Under the pieces are notes generated by a model that saw only the letters and a program-made list of their open reading frames with translations, had not been told where the DNA came from and searched no databases. From assembly GCA_009760855.2 (NCBI GenBank), contig WPIO01000001.1, positions 22,738,001 to 22,802,000 on the forward strand: a stretch of DNA of 64,000 nt. The letters are read 5' to 3'. The stretch's first letter is position 1. Each line of letters begins with the position of its first letter. Below are positions 46,901 to 52,961 of this stretch, piece by piece. Position numbers and translations under genes: made by a program. This DNA comes from Cristatella mucedo. Taxonomy: Eukaryota; Bryozoa; Phylactolaemata; Cristatellidae.

Positions 46901-49900
46901 GTGTGGTAATGCTGCCCTGCTAGCGTTTTGGAACTTTCATAGGTTTCTAGTCTTTGGATGATCAATTTTTTATGATTTTGTTACGATCGCCTGCCAGTGG
47001 TTTGAAAATATACAATATTTTCTAATTGATGCTGTAGGGGTGAAACTAGCAGAGCATATTGTATAATTTTCAGGGCATGTCTTTCCTGTCTGATGATACC
47101 CTCAGCAGTGCTAACTGGCCTCACTGATGCTTGTGTGTAGTGTTCAATCACTAGATACAATCTGCATTGCTATGCTTGAGAGGCAGCACAGATTTGCTTG
47201 AAAAGTAGTTTGCCTGGATTTACAAATGGTTAGCTCTTGCTGTCTAGCTATCGCTGTGGGGAAACAAATGTGACTTGTCCATCACTGGTGGAGCCGACAA
47301 TGCTCAAAAGGCCAATCCATTGGACCAGCTGCTTGGACTTCGCCGGTTCATTCTCGTCAATGATTTTGAGCAATATTTGTGGCCTTACTTGGCTGGGCTT
47401 TGGAAATCCGGTGGAGCTGCTCGGCTGGATATCGTTCTTGATAATGCAGGTGTGTTGATATTTTCACTTTACGAGCATTGTTTTTATTTTTATTTTAGCG
47501 AGATCAATCTTTCGAAGTTCTACTAAATTTGTGAGGTCGGAAGCTGCAATGCTTTTTTAAATGTTGAAATGAGCTCATGCAAATTAGCCATAAGTGTATA
47601 TTAAAAATCTTAACTATTTAACATCATCTACTTTGGTGTTTGCTATGTGTGCATTTGCAGGTGCTGACAAATTTTTTACCTAGTCGCCTTCCACATGTGG
47701 TGTTTTATCACCTGAATTCCTGTGTCGTGGTAGCTGAGATGAGTGCTGATGAAATGACTACCGATCGGAACTTTGAGATAACGCAACCATATTTTGGTAG
47801 CTCATACAGGGGCCCATTATTTTAGTATTCATTGGCTTATATTATTGTCTGTTCGTGATTGCTTCTTCGTGGACAGCTCCCTGCTTGAGAGCAGCATGCC
47901 AATATACAAACGAGATTATTTAAAAACAGTAAAGGTTAGCTGATTCACTGGCCTCATTTATATAACAGCAGAAGAGACCTAGTGACTATCACCCCTCTCT
48001 CTCTTCCATTGGCAGTAGGCAATACAAAGTGGCCTGCTAGAGGATTCGAACCCATGACCTAAGCCCTGAGGTGCTAGCACCTTGCCGCTAGACTAAGATG
48101 TATGCCATAATAAATGTCTAAAGCAAAAGTCGGTCGGAGGCGATGGTGCTCCATCCGTTGCATATATGTCTCGATTGTTTTGGAAACCACTTTCTTCCAC
48201 TTTGTCGAAGTAATAATGATAATAATAATCCACTTGATAGAGCGCTCTCAGAGAACTCAATCTCTTTCTAGGCGCTTTAATTTGCTGCAAAGGGAAACAC
48301 GATTGAATGGTGAGTAATATCATGCTTGATAAACAACATGAATAACATGGTTAGGGGTGACATGCATTGGGTCAGCATGCAAGTGTGGTTAGTGGCAGCA
48401 TGCAATGTCAGCACGCTTAAGCACATAAAGGAAGAATTACAGGGACCCACTAAATGCTGCCCTAAATATGTGTTTTTAAGTTCTTTTTAAATGTGGTCAT
48501 GTCAGGGAATGTTGTGACACAAGTCGGGAGTGAGTTCCAGGCTTTGGGAGCATACAAATTAAATGCACGGTCTCCAAAGGATTTGAGGTTTGTACGAGGT
48601 AGTGGTAAACTGTTGGATTCCGAAAAGCAGGTGGTACGATGCTTGGCCTGGTGGGGGAGTAGATCTGAGAGATAGGCTGGAGCCAAAGAATGAAGTGACC
48701 TAAAAGTGAGCGACAAAACCTTGAAGTCGATCCGTTGCTTGACTGGTAGCCAGTGCAGGTCGGCGAGATGTTGTGTGATGTGGCAACTGCGCTGCTCGCG
48801 ACAGACAAGCCTAGCTGCCGAGTTTTGCACCACTTGTAAGTGCCTGATTGCACATGCCGGTAGGCCAGCAAGCAGTGAGTTACAGAAGTCAAGACGGGAT
48901 GTCACAAATGCATGGACCAACTTAGACGTGGTATCCTTATCTAAACAAGCCCGAATTTCATCAATATTGTGTATATGAAAGTAGGCAGACTTGATTGTGG
49001 AGCCGATGTGGTCGTCTAACGAGAAGTCACTTTGGAACATGACACCTAGATTTCGAGCTGATTCAACAAGAGATATGCTGGCAGAGCCAATTTTCAGCAT
49101 TAGCCTGTCCAATTTCTGAATCACGCTGGGTTTGCCCATAACTAATAAGTTAGTTTTATCATCGTTTAGTTTTAGAAAATTTGCTGCCATCCATGTGTGG
49201 ATTTCATCAATACATGCAGCAAGTGAGTTGAGAGAATTTGAGGTGCTCGAAGGCTGGGAGGGATCAAAGCAAAGGTACAACTGAGTGTCATCCACATAGA
49301 AGTGAAAGCCTAGATTGTGCTTGGCAATCACATCAGCAAGAGGGAGAGTATAAACCGTGAAAAGAACCAGACCTAGCACGGAGCCCTGAGGTACCCCATA
49401 TTTCAGAGGTACCTCGGATGATCTTTGTCCATTCACGTCAATACTCTGGGGTCTGCCACTTAGATAGGACCCGAACCATTGCAGAGCAGTGCCAGTGATG
49501 ACCAGGCGAGATGAGAGGCGCTCTTGAAGAACTTGGTGATCGATAGTATCAAAAGCTGCCGAAAGATCGGCAAAACAAGCAGAGATACTCTAGCAATATC
49601 TGCATTCCTAAGTAGGTCGTTTTACACCCTAGCTCTAAAGCCAGACTGGAACTTACTAGTAAGGTTTGAAGTTTCAGTATATGAGTTCAGCTGTTCCACC
49701 ACGACCTGTTCTAGTGTCTTTGATAGGAATGGTAGAAGGGAAACTGGGCGGTAGTTGCTTAAGTTCTCTTGGTCTAGTGTTGCTTTCTTGAGAAGTGGCC
49801 TGAAAGGGGCTGGGACATGACCTGAGGCTAATGACATTAGTGATGTTAGTTATGCATGGCAGCAGCAGATCAATGCAACGTCGGAGCAGTGCAGTGGGAC

Positions 49901-52087
49901 TAGGGTCCAAAGGACTTGCTGTCTTCTTTGATTGGGATATGAACTTCAGACGAGATCACTAGTGACCTGCTTAAATGTAGACATTGAGGTGCAGCCAGGA
50001 ATCGAGGGACAGCATTCTAGCGGAAATGCTGTCATCGCAGGGATGGACTGTCTGATCTTGTCTGTCTTCTTTACAAAGAATCGAGAGACGTGATCGGCTA
50101 GATCATCACAAGGATCATCAGGTAAGGAGCTACTCTGTGAGCGGTTGAGGAGATGGTTGATCGCCGACATCAGCATTTTTGGATTGTGCATCTGTGATTC
50201 AACAATGTTTTTATAGAAGCTAGACTTGGCCTTCGCTAGGATCGATTGGTACGACCTACAGTAGTCCTCGTATGCCTGTCGATGGACAGTCAGTCCTGAT
50301 CTTATGTATGCTTTTCAAGCTTGCGCTTAGTAGACCTGGCTAGTTTAATGTCTGTGGTAAACCATAGGCCGTCTGGGTGAGGGCGCACAGTGCGCTTAGT
50401 CTGAGGTGCAAACTCGTCGAGCATGTCAGCTAGTGTCGTGTTGTAGCTATCTACCAATGATGACAGATCGGAGGGGGGACTGAGCAGAAGTGGCAAAGCA
50501 GATATTCTCGCATGGACAGCATCGATGTCAAGGATCTTGTAAGTAAGGGCTGCAATGGCAGACTCCATTCTTTAATATTACTAATAATAATAATAAATCG
50601 TTTAATGGTGCCCCAGAGAACTAAATCTCAATCCAGGGGCTCTAAAACCCACTGAAAGAGCAGCAATACCTAAGGGTTAAGGAAAAGCATTGAGTTTTAC
50701 TGAAAAGGTTGGCTACTGATGTAAGCCGAACACTGCCTCAGCTGTCTGTCGAAATAGTTCCATAGAAAACGTAGAAAACCCTCTTGTTACCCGACCGAGT
50801 TTACTGCCACAGTTTCAGCAGCCATACTGCGAGAATTTATACTGTATATACGTACATATACAGTGCTTGTCTAAAACTTGGCTGCGTTTACAAAATCACG
50901 GCCACAAATACTACCACAGTGTGAGATAAATATGAGAAAGCAGTAAATGCACCAGATTGTGTATACTGCCACCTCGGTTGATTGCTAGGTGCGTAAAAAC
51001 ATGCACAATTAAATTGTTTGGCGGTTTCACTAAGGTGGAGAAATGGTTGCGGTTTTCCAAGGATTGTTTTTGGCAGCACAATCAAAAGACGGTGAAGTAA
51101 GAATTGTTGGATGTGCCAGATATACCTCTCTAAAAAATGCATCTTAACAACTGTGTCGGGTACTAGTTTGGGGCATGATCAAGGTTTGAGACTTCTTGTT
51201 TTGTGCATGAAAATTTACAGGCCAGGTTTGGTTTGAGAATATGTAAGACTGTGCCTGCCTAGGCTTTTGAGTAGTATCGCTGGCAGCGACTGCAGCTGCC
51301 GATGTGTGGCGTCATCGATTTCTTTCCGCCACCGCGGTTTGCAGGCTTCGAACTCGTCGCCGACCTGGCTCTCGCCGAGCTGTTTCTGGCTCTCGGCTTT
51401 GCACGCGACGTGCATCTGCACATCAAGAGCATGCCATGGTTTGTGTCGGACGCGACAGCTGCCGACGTGCGGCACACGCTAGAGCAGCTGTCGCAGTCGC
51501 ACTGCCTGGTCGTCCAGACGATGGGCAGGCGCTGGCAGCAGCGCCTGCGCTGGCGCGATCGAAGCGCCGAGGCAGCGGGAGGCGAGAGCGATCCGCCAGG
51601 CTCACTGATCGTCAGCGAAGACGCGTTCTGGACTTTGCCGCACGACTACTCTCAAATGGCCGCCGATGCGCAGCGGCTGCATGCCGACCTCGCCCGCTCG
51701 GCACTGGTCATTTTTAAGGGAGACCTGAACTACCGCAAGCTCGTCGGCGATCGCCGGTGGCAGCGCGACACGCCGTTCGCCGCCGCCCTGCGCGGCTTTG
51801 CGCCGACGTCGCTGCTCAGCCTGCGCACACTGAAGGCCGACGTTGCAGTGGGCCTGTCGGCTCGCGCCGCCGACGAGCTGGACCTGGCCGACAAGGAGTG
51901 GATGGTGTCGGGCACTTACGGCGTCGTGCAGTTCAGCCCGGCGGCGACGCTGCGTGGCCGCTTTGAGGAGGCGAATGGGAAGAGCGAGTCTGGCCGGCTT
52001 TCCTCTGCGCCTTCGGCCGTCCAGCAGGACGCCGCGGGCACCGGCAAGCGTGTGAGCTTCGCCGCAGCTGCCGCTAGCAGCAGCTGA
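23947..52087 (+). CDS. ARMT1: ARMT1, damage-control phosphatase / acidic-residue methyltransferase 1 (six exons)
   Basis: Join of 23947-23993, 28354-28459, 37069-37304, 41241-41406, 47248-47449 and 51345-52087: 1,500 nt, 499 residues, no internal stop, and all introns GT-AG with matching phases. The product is a DUF89-family protein (human C6orf211/ARMT1, 441 residues). The family is metal dependent. Human ARMT1 was reported to methylate acidic residues of PCNA, and DUF89 proteins as a group act as phosphatases on sugar phosphates and damaged metabolites; it is cytosolic or nuclear. Landmarks in order: L-S-G..G-S-F-A-Y-K-T-I-R-D-R near the N-terminus; W-L-F-V-E-C-Y-M-Y-R-K-I in exon 3; S-L-W-G-N-K-C-D-L-S and D-I-V-L-D-N-A-G-F-E-L across exons 5-6 (metal-site Asp-Asn); P-W-F-V-S-D (metal-site Asp); F-K-G-D-L-N-Y-R-K-L (family RxxK-type motif). 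The last ~50 residues are an Ala/Ser-rich extension absent from the human protein. The in-frame TGA at 23905 with no ATG before 23947 fixes the start, and an A is present at -3. Confidence 0.94.
24020..24105. repeat. Short tandem duplication
   Basis: A ~24-bp unit (ATTTCCCCTTTTTGAACATT plus TAGG) occurs twice head to tail in ARMT1 intron 1, just downstream of exon 1. Confidence 0.85.
24225..25160 (+). mobile_element. LINE-a C-terminal/3'UTR copy in ARMT1 intron 1
   Basis: It matches LINE-a from M-G-K-P-S-V-T-Q-K through S-S-T-G-K-S-A-Y-F-Q, L-V-H-A-F-V, F-R-S-L-H-S-L and L-K-S-C-G-D to the tail (AGAAAGAGATTTAGCACTCT, then imperfect ATT repeats). A 252-codon frame (24153-24911) spans most of it and is LINE, not host, coding sequence. 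Same strand as ARMT1. Confidence 0.85.
25161..25800. other. No recognised feature (intron 1)
   Basis: Unassigned intronic DNA between a LINE-a tail and the first copy of a 161-bp direct repeat. Confidence 0.35.
25801..25961 (+). repeat. 161-bp direct repeat, copy 1
   Basis: Matches 27,211-27,371 at roughly 92% by eye, from AAATAC.CA.CAAGTCGGAG to CATCATAGCATTGTTC. Both copies are in ARMT1 intron 1 in the same orientation. Confidence 0.9.
25962..27210. other. Internal segment between the 161-bp direct repeats
   Basis: 1.25 kb without a recognisable protein. It could be the inside of a small terminal-repeat element or a spacer in a segmental duplication. The repeat ends are not TG...CA, so an LTR origin is not supported. 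Confidence 0.35.
27211..27371 (+). repeat. 161-bp direct repeat, copy 2
   Basis: Second copy of the repeat at 25,801-25,961. Flanking sequences on either side of the two copies differ. Confidence 0.9.
27640..28100 (+). mobile_element. LINE-b 3' fragment in ARMT1 intron 1
   Basis: The translation shows H-G-L-A-S-S-Y-L-A-E-L-L, L-K-T-V-V-N-R-S-F and L-R-L-W-S-S-L, matching LINE-b at 42.0-42.9 kb. The LINE-b 3' end follows ('ttaggctttgagtg', 'tttgtggagttattgaccga', 'gatacatta'). Confidence 0.8.
28101..28353. other. ARMT1 intron 1 end, no other feature
   Basis: Unassigned intronic DNA up to the exon 2 acceptor at 28,353. Confidence 0.4.
28354..28459 (+). CDS. ARMT1: ARMT1 exon 2
   Basis: Acceptor TTGCAAG|G supplies the third base of the split Gly codon. 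The exon reads S-F-A-Y-K-T-I-R-D-R-M-P and on through I-D-D-L-H-K, ending in phase 0 at CAG|GTGAGC. It corresponds to the conserved helical start of DUF89 proteins. Confidence 0.93.
28460..28985. other. ARMT1 intron 2 start, no other feature
   Basis: A 115-codon frame on the - strand (29,025-28,678) shows no recognisable motif. Nothing else seen. Confidence 0.35.
28986..29635 (+). mobile_element. LINE-a C-terminal/3'UTR copy
   Basis: It starts at L-V-H-T-F-V-T-S-R-L-D-F-C and runs through Q-D-S-A-A-R-F-V-C-R-E-R-R-S-C-H. An internal deletion follows, then the 3'UTR phrases and AGAAAGAGATTAGGTTCTCT..GGGGGCTATGTAAATG with a decayed ATT tail. Confidence 0.82.
29718..29861 (-). mobile_element. 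SINE-1 copy
   Basis: On the - strand: GAGCTGGTTTGGTCCGGCGG, TTAAGGTGCTTGCCCCGACC, box-B-like GTGGGCTCGAG, then the tail with GAGATTACATTCCCTTAAGG and CGCTATACAAATGAATTATA. A well-preserved copy. Confidence 0.85.
29862..30149. other. No recognised feature (intron 2)
   Basis: Short unassigned intronic spacer between a SINE-1 and a LINE-a tail. Confidence 0.35.
30150..30304 (+). mobile_element. LINE-a 3' tail fragment
   Basis: Only the last ~150 bp: 'aaccattcgatcatgcttcc', AAAGTGCCTAGAAAGAGATT, GAATTCTCTGTAG and a tail of seven ATT repeats. Confidence 0.85.
30520..31340 (-). mobile_element. LINE-a 3' copy interrupted by another LINE-a
   Basis: Reads (TTA)n, hairpin, 3'UTR and the C-terminal ORF region from left to right in reverse. 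Sequence stops at 'gaagggacctgaaat' (31,020) and resumes near 31,205 ('tgctttactgggagccagtg'), with a second LINE-a tail between. Confidence 0.8.
31024..31204 (-). mobile_element. Nested LINE-a 3' tail
   Basis: (AAT)n, TGCACGTGATAAAGCACCCT, the hairpin and ~130 bp of 3'UTR, ending where the outer LINE-a resumes. Same orientation as its host element and less diverged. Confidence 0.78.
31585..31824 (+). repeat. 119-bp tandem duplication
   Basis: Two adjacent copies (31,585-31,703 and 31,704-31,824) begin GTATTAGTTGATCTCAACAT and end CCCCCACTCCCAACAAAGTT. They differ only by a two-base CT insertion in the second copy, which points to a very recent duplication. Confidence 0.95.
31880..32600 (+). 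mobile_element. LINE-a segment upstream of the RT domain
   Basis: Its frames match the region before RT of the long copy at 48.2-50.6 kb: L-D-M-D-A-V-H against L-D-I-D-A-V-H, L-R-L-T-S-D-V-K-L against L-W-F-T-T-D-I-K-L, and S-T-I-N-H-L-N..D-P-C-G-D-L-A-D against S-A-I-N-H-L-L..D-P-C-D-D-L-A-D. Broken by stops and frameshifts. Confidence 0.75.
32610..33250 (-). mobile_element. LINE-a 3' copy, degraded
   Basis: Contains the 3'UTR landmarks ('tgagtgatgacacccacagtgtcagcacg') and, further right, the antisense of L-H-W-L-P and the S-R-L-D-F-C-N-S block. It stops abruptly at about 33,250, where LINE-c begins. Confidence 0.72.
33251..34260 (+). mobile_element. LINE-c reverse transcriptase, long open frame (both ends missing)
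   Basis: About 327 codons are open (the frame continues back to 33,044 through unrelated sequence). In order: a basic helical linker (Y-T-R-K-L-K-K-S-R-A-S-F-F), K-H-I-Y-K-T-V-N-N-L-L, then RT motifs S-A-I-V-K-P-I-L-K-K-P, Y-R-P-V-S-L-L-P-F-L-S, F-Q-S-G-F-K-R-Q-H-S-T-E-T-A-L-L, L-L-D-L-S-A-A-F-D-T-I-D-H and W-L-G-S-Y-L-S-D-R. A TAA at 34,229 falls where relatives have Gln after S-D-R-V. The Y-A-D-D part and the endonuclease are absent. The RT is of CR1/L2 type but its sequence is distinct from LINE-a. Confidence 0.88.
34385..34500 (+). mobile_element. LINE-a RT fragment
   Basis: A short decayed piece resembling A-F-D..(V)-H..L-L-D-H followed by I-T-G-(T/I)-(A/I)-L and W-F-R-S-Y-L, as in the palm domain of LINE-a. 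Confidence 0.55.
34501..34640 (-). mobile_element. Possible tRNA-derived SINE (third type)
   Basis: On the - strand CTCTCTCGGCAGAGCACTGG is followed by GTAAGCAACCCGGAGGTTGC and GAGATTGGTAACCCC, a layout like a tRNA with box A and a degenerate box B. A G9 run lies at its edge. Weak. Confidence 0.4.
34848..34899. repeat. (GA)n microsatellite
   Basis: About 22 GA repeats, followed by a TG-rich stretch at about 34,950-35,000. Confidence 0.95.
35040..35290 (+). mobile_element. LINE-a RT fragment
   Basis: Decayed palm domain: V-S-L-L-V-L-L-D-L-F-A-A-F-D-T-L, L-G-I-T-S-T-A-L, W-F-R-S-Y-L-S-G. Contains in-frame stops. Confidence 0.7.
35293..35475 (-). mobile_element. LINE-a tail fragment next to a tRNA-like SINE head
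   Basis: 35,296-35,372 looks like a reversed LINE-a tail ((AAT)n, 'ggcactttacataagctgta'). 35,375-35,475 on the - strand has GCGGGTTCGAGGTTGTGAGA (box-B-like) and could be another SINE type. Low certainty on the second part. Confidence 0.4.
35476..35831. other. No recognised feature (intron 2)
   Basis: Unassigned intronic DNA between a SINE-like head and a SINE-2. Confidence 0.3.
35832..35985 (+). mobile_element. SINE-2 copy
   Basis: GCCCAGGAGGTAATGCAGTC head, box-B-like GTTCGAGTCCTGC at 35,882, GTGGGCGATCCTTTATTGCC, 'gatagccgttaaggctctcc' and 'caaatgaggctggtaaaaca'. A (TAA)n-like end follows. Confidence 0.82.
36065..36830 (+). mobile_element. LINE-a C-terminal/3'UTR copy, degraded
   Basis: Follows LINE-a from the I-L-F-Q-D-D region through the F-Q-L-H-N and V-H-A-F-V blocks, a decayed L-P region ('gctccctatcaagcgatgta') and F-(S)-P-Y-S-P. 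Many frameshifts; no clear tail. Confidence 0.65.
36831..37068. other. ARMT1 intron 2 end
   Basis: Unassigned sequence up to the exon 3 acceptor (TCATTAG at 37,068). Confidence 0.4.
37069..37304 (+). CDS. ARMT1: ARMT1 exon 3
   Basis: Acceptor TCATTAG|GAC, phase 0 in, phase 2 out (AG|GTGAGA). It encodes I-G-Q-L-S-K-L-R-Y-E-M and further on W-L-F-V-E-C-Y-M-Y-R-K-I-N-E-I, the region that in human reads P-W-L-L-V-E-C-Y-M-Y-R-R-I. Confidence 0.94.
37305..37554. other. ARMT1 intron 3 start
   Basis: Unassigned DNA after the exon 3 donor. Confidence 0.4.
37555..37652. repeat. AT-rich simple repeat
   Basis: Mixed TATA, ATAATA and (TA)n units in intron 3. Confidence 0.9.
37653..39340. other. No recognised feature (intron 3)
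   Basis: About 1.7 kb of intronic DNA without a recognisable repeat or protein. Short frames only. Confidence 0.4.
39345..40440 (-). mobile_element. LINE-a copy, pre-RT region and RT domain, antisense in ARMT1 intron 3
   Basis: 5' to 3' on the - strand: A-R-N-N-K-Y-R-L-E-R..W-K-F (before RT); K-T-A-V-V-R-P-L, F-R-P-K-S-L-L-P-F-L, T-E-T-S-L-L, L-H-L-S-A-A-F-E-T-I-D-H; then V-L-D-P-L-L-F-S-I-Y, L-G-F-H-F-N-D-D-D-T-Q-L (the catalytic Tyr position is changed). No 3' end is present. Old and inactive. Confidence 0.82.
40441..41240. other. ARMT1 intron 3 end, unassigned
   Basis: Includes a possible short reversed LINE-a tail near 40,685-40,730 ('ataataatagtaaacgacatt'). Otherwise no feature before the exon 4 acceptor. 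Confidence 0.35.
41241..41406 (+). CDS. ARMT1: ARMT1 exon 4
   Basis: Acceptor TTTGCAG|C completes an AGC Ser codon. The exon reads S-Y-L-K-D-Y-D-Q-F-S-T-Q-K to V-A-E-F-F-E and ends in phase 0 (GAG|GTAAAA). It aligns with the less conserved linker of the human protein that ends D-E-F-F. Confidence 0.88.
41568..41711 (-). mobile_element. SINE-1 copy, well preserved
   Basis: On the - strand: CCGAGCTGGTTTGGTCTAGC, GGTTAAGGTGCTCGCCCCGA, box-B-like GTGGGCTCGAG, GCATATGTGAAGCGACTGAA, AGAGATTAAGTTCTCTTGGG and an AT-rich end. It lies in LINE-a reverse-transcriptase sequence. Confidence 0.88.
41979..42885 (-). mobile_element. LINE-b copy inserted in the catalytic-site codons of LINE-a
   Basis: On the - strand it starts in RT at D-K-T-E-L-L-L-I-G and continues with A-R-N-L-G-V-V-F-D-S. 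The 257-codon frame (42,797-42,024) then covers V-L-S-R-L-D-Y-C-N-S-L-L-A-G-L-P, A-A-R-L-V-F, G-L-A-P-S-Y-L-A-E-L-L and G-P-R-L-W-N-S-L-P. The 3' end follows ('tgggtgttacg' to 'gatacatta' in reverse). An ATG triplet borders both sides. 5' truncated. Confidence 0.88.
44030..44868 (+). mobile_element. LINE-a C-terminal/3'UTR copy with a SINE-2 inside
   Basis: Starts at K-D-T-T-S-K-L-I-H-A-C-V-T-S, is split by SINE-2 after the G-L-P-A codons and resumes at 'ctcagcagtcaggcttgtct'. It continues through R-T-N-L-N-A-F-G-D-R to the 3'UTR and a decayed tail (AAGTGGCTAGAAGGAGATAA, ATT repeats). Intron 4. Confidence 0.8.
44143..44297 (+). mobile_element. SINE-2 copy
   Basis: 'agccaggaggtaaggagctc', box-B-like GTTCGAGTCCTGC, GGGTGATTCTTTATCGCCCA, 'tgatagccgtaaaagctctt' and 'aaaatgaggctgttaaatcg'. 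Confidence 0.85.
44869..45044. other. No recognised feature (intron 4)
   Basis: A short stretch reading K-V-T-L-F-G-T-G in one frame (about 44,890) that loosely resembles K-V-T-F-V-G-T-G upstream of ARMT1 (about 22,840). Not assignable. Confidence 0.3.
45045..45182 (+). other. Short open frame with a C-terminal hydrophobic helix, unidentified
   Basis: 45 codons lie between two in-frame stops with no ATG: a charged, coiled-coil-like part (T-A-E-V-Q-R-L-N-E-R-A-A-F-D), then a ~20-residue apolar stretch (V-V-A-S-A-Q-A-V-A-L-G-I-L-A-Y-V-I) and C-K-T-stop. This would suit the last exon of a tail-anchored membrane protein or a pseudogene. I cannot name it, and no partner exon was found. Confidence 0.25.
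45183..46372. other. No recognised feature (intron 4)
   Basis: About 1.2 kb with short frames only. It includes a G10 run near 45,997. Confidence 0.35.
46373..46930 (+). other. Coding-like but unidentified segment in intron 4
   Basis: Successive frames with protein-like composition: N-R-N-V-F-K-V-F-K-Q-H-L-A-N-D-S ending at a TGA near 46,568; 68 codons from 46,574 (K-W-L-Y-Y-E-L-L-K-K-K-C-N-K-F-V); and E-Y-L-K-Q-R-A-K-V-K-E-Y-V in another frame near 46,805. This may be a frameshifted pseudogene or transposon remnant. Not recognised. Confidence 0.25.
46931..47247. other. ARMT1 intron 4 end
   Basis: No feature seen before the exon 5 acceptor. Confidence 0.4.
47248..47449 (+). CDS. ARMT1: ARMT1 exon 5
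   Basis: Acceptor CTGTCTAG|CTA (an in-frame TAG lies directly before, so no earlier acceptor can be used in this frame). It encodes S-L-W-G-N-K-C-D-L-S-I, then F-I-L-V-N-D-F-E and D-I-V-L-D-N-A. The Asp-Asn pair is part of the family metal site. Donor GCAG|GTGTG, phase 1. Confidence 0.93.
47450..47933. other. ARMT1 intron 5 start, no other feature
   Basis: AT-rich intronic DNA. Short frames only. Confidence 0.4.
47934..48105 (-). mobile_element. SINE-2 copy
   Basis: On the - strand: TAGTCTAGCGGCAAGGTGCT, box-B-like GGGTTCGAATCC, 'ctttgtattgcctactgcca', 'ctcttctgctgttatataaa', 'tgaggccagtgaatcagct'. The head is closer to a standard tRNA than in the other copies. Confidence 0.78.
48205..50575 (-). 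mobile_element. LINE-a, longest copy in the window (pre-RT, RT, C-terminal part, 3' end)
   Basis: 5' to 3' on the - strand: I-L-D-I-D-A-V-H and L-W-F-T-T-D-I-K-L-A (50,560-50,310), N-P-K-M-L-M-S-A-I-N-H-L-L (50,190), N-Y-R-P-V-S-L-L-P-F-L-S-K-T-L-E and F-Q-S-G-F-R (49,770-49,630). A frameshifted D-H-Q-V region follows, then an open 324-codon frame 49,436-48,462 with Y-G-V-P-Q-G-S-V-L-G, the catalytic Y-V-D-D (49,298-49,287), D-D-K-T-N-L-L-V-M-G-K-P-S and F-V-T-S-R-L-D-F-C-N-S-L-L-A-G-L-P, ending after L-K-T-H-I. The 3'UTR with hairpin and (TTA)n lies at 48,460-48,205. The RT is frame-broken, the endonuclease is missing, and the element is antisense in ARMT1 intron 5. Confidence 0.92.
50577..50645 (-). 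mobile_element. Short LINE-a or SINE-1 tail
   Basis: (TAA)n then ATGGTGCCCCAGAGAACTAA and ATCTCAATCCAGGGGC: the shared LINE-a/SINE-1 3' hairpin in reverse, with nothing else attached. It abuts the 5' end of the long LINE-a copy. Confidence 0.7.
50646..51344. other. ARMT1 intron 5 end, no other feature
   Basis: Unassigned intronic DNA before the exon 6 acceptor (TTTGCAG at 51,344). G+C rises in the last ~80 bp. Confidence 0.4.
51345..52087 (+). CDS. ARMT1: ARMT1 exon 6 (terminal coding exon)
   Basis: Acceptor GGTTTGCAG|GC completes the split Gly. The exon carries most of the catalytic domain: F-E-L-V-A-D-L, M-P-W-F-V-S-D, F-W-T-L-P-H-D-Y, F-K-G-D-L-N-Y-R-K-L at about 51,713-51,742, and L-R-T-L-K-A-D-V-A-V-G-L. 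It then has a ~50-residue Ala/Ser-rich tail before TGA. The exon is very GC rich and strongly GC-ending in codon choice, unlike exons 2-5. Confidence 0.95.
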
Positions 52088-52960
52088 GCGGCAATTGCTG
52101 CTGCTGCCAGGTGTCTCGCACAGGCCCCGGCCCAATCCTGCGGCTCTGCCCGCAGTGCGCCGATGCGGCCGGCTGTCACTGGGAGCCCGCCGGCAGCTGT
52201 TGTTTCGGCTGCCGGCCGGGTATGGGGCCCCACAAGCCCCCCAGCCCCTTGCTAGCCAGCAGCCCTGTCAGTAGTGCCCAGCCAGTAATCTAAACTGTAC
52301 AAGATTGCAGGTGGCTTGGTCGCACCAGTGATTTGCAATGCCCAGCCACTACCAGTACGGAAGCACGCTGCCAGACCCAAAGATCCGCCTACCTGCCCAC
52401 AGGAATCGCAGGGAATTCGCTATGAGACTACCTTGACAGCATGTCGTACCAATTGTGCACCCATCGTTGTAACTGGAATGCCTGCTTGATGTCATGGGTC
52501 GGGTTGTGCCGTGGATTACAATTGCAGCTTGCAGATAAAGCTGTGCCACGCTCTGCTGTCGTTTTGGCTCGTGCACGCAGGCTGGCCGGTTCCCTGCAGT
52601 TAGCCAAGTGGCATCCTAGTCGAGAAGAGACGCACAGCTGCCTGCACATTCCCGCAATGCCACCTCAGGCCGCAGCTACGTCGAGGGCATATCCGCCGCG
52701 ATCAGTCTTTAAAATTGGCGCCATGTATGGACTGCTTGATTGCTGCACTTAGGACAGCCTGCCACATGCAACAGCTTTTGGGTGCACATATCAGATGTTA
52801 ACTTGAGATGCGGTCGTACTGCAAGAGCAGCCTGATAGAACGTCAGAGTGCCTTTCCGAAATCGAGCGGCCAAAAGCATGTGCCCTAGGCCATTCCCACT
52901 GAGTTCCTTCACTCTCTCGCTCGACTGCTTTGTGCCCAGGCGGTCTGCATCATACCTAGG
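52088..52960. other. ARMT1 3' flank / probable 3'UTR
   Basis: The first ~150 bp stay GC rich, with CTG repeats and a palindromic CCGGC region. No canonical AATAAA was found in this stretch, so the ARMT1 transcript end is not defined. Confidence 0.4.
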
Positions 52961-52961
52961 G

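Noticed and set aside
51602..52135. 177-codon frame on the - strand opposite ARMT1 exon 6
   Set aside because: Shadow of the GC-rich, GC-ending + strand exon; no recognisable protein and no splice support.
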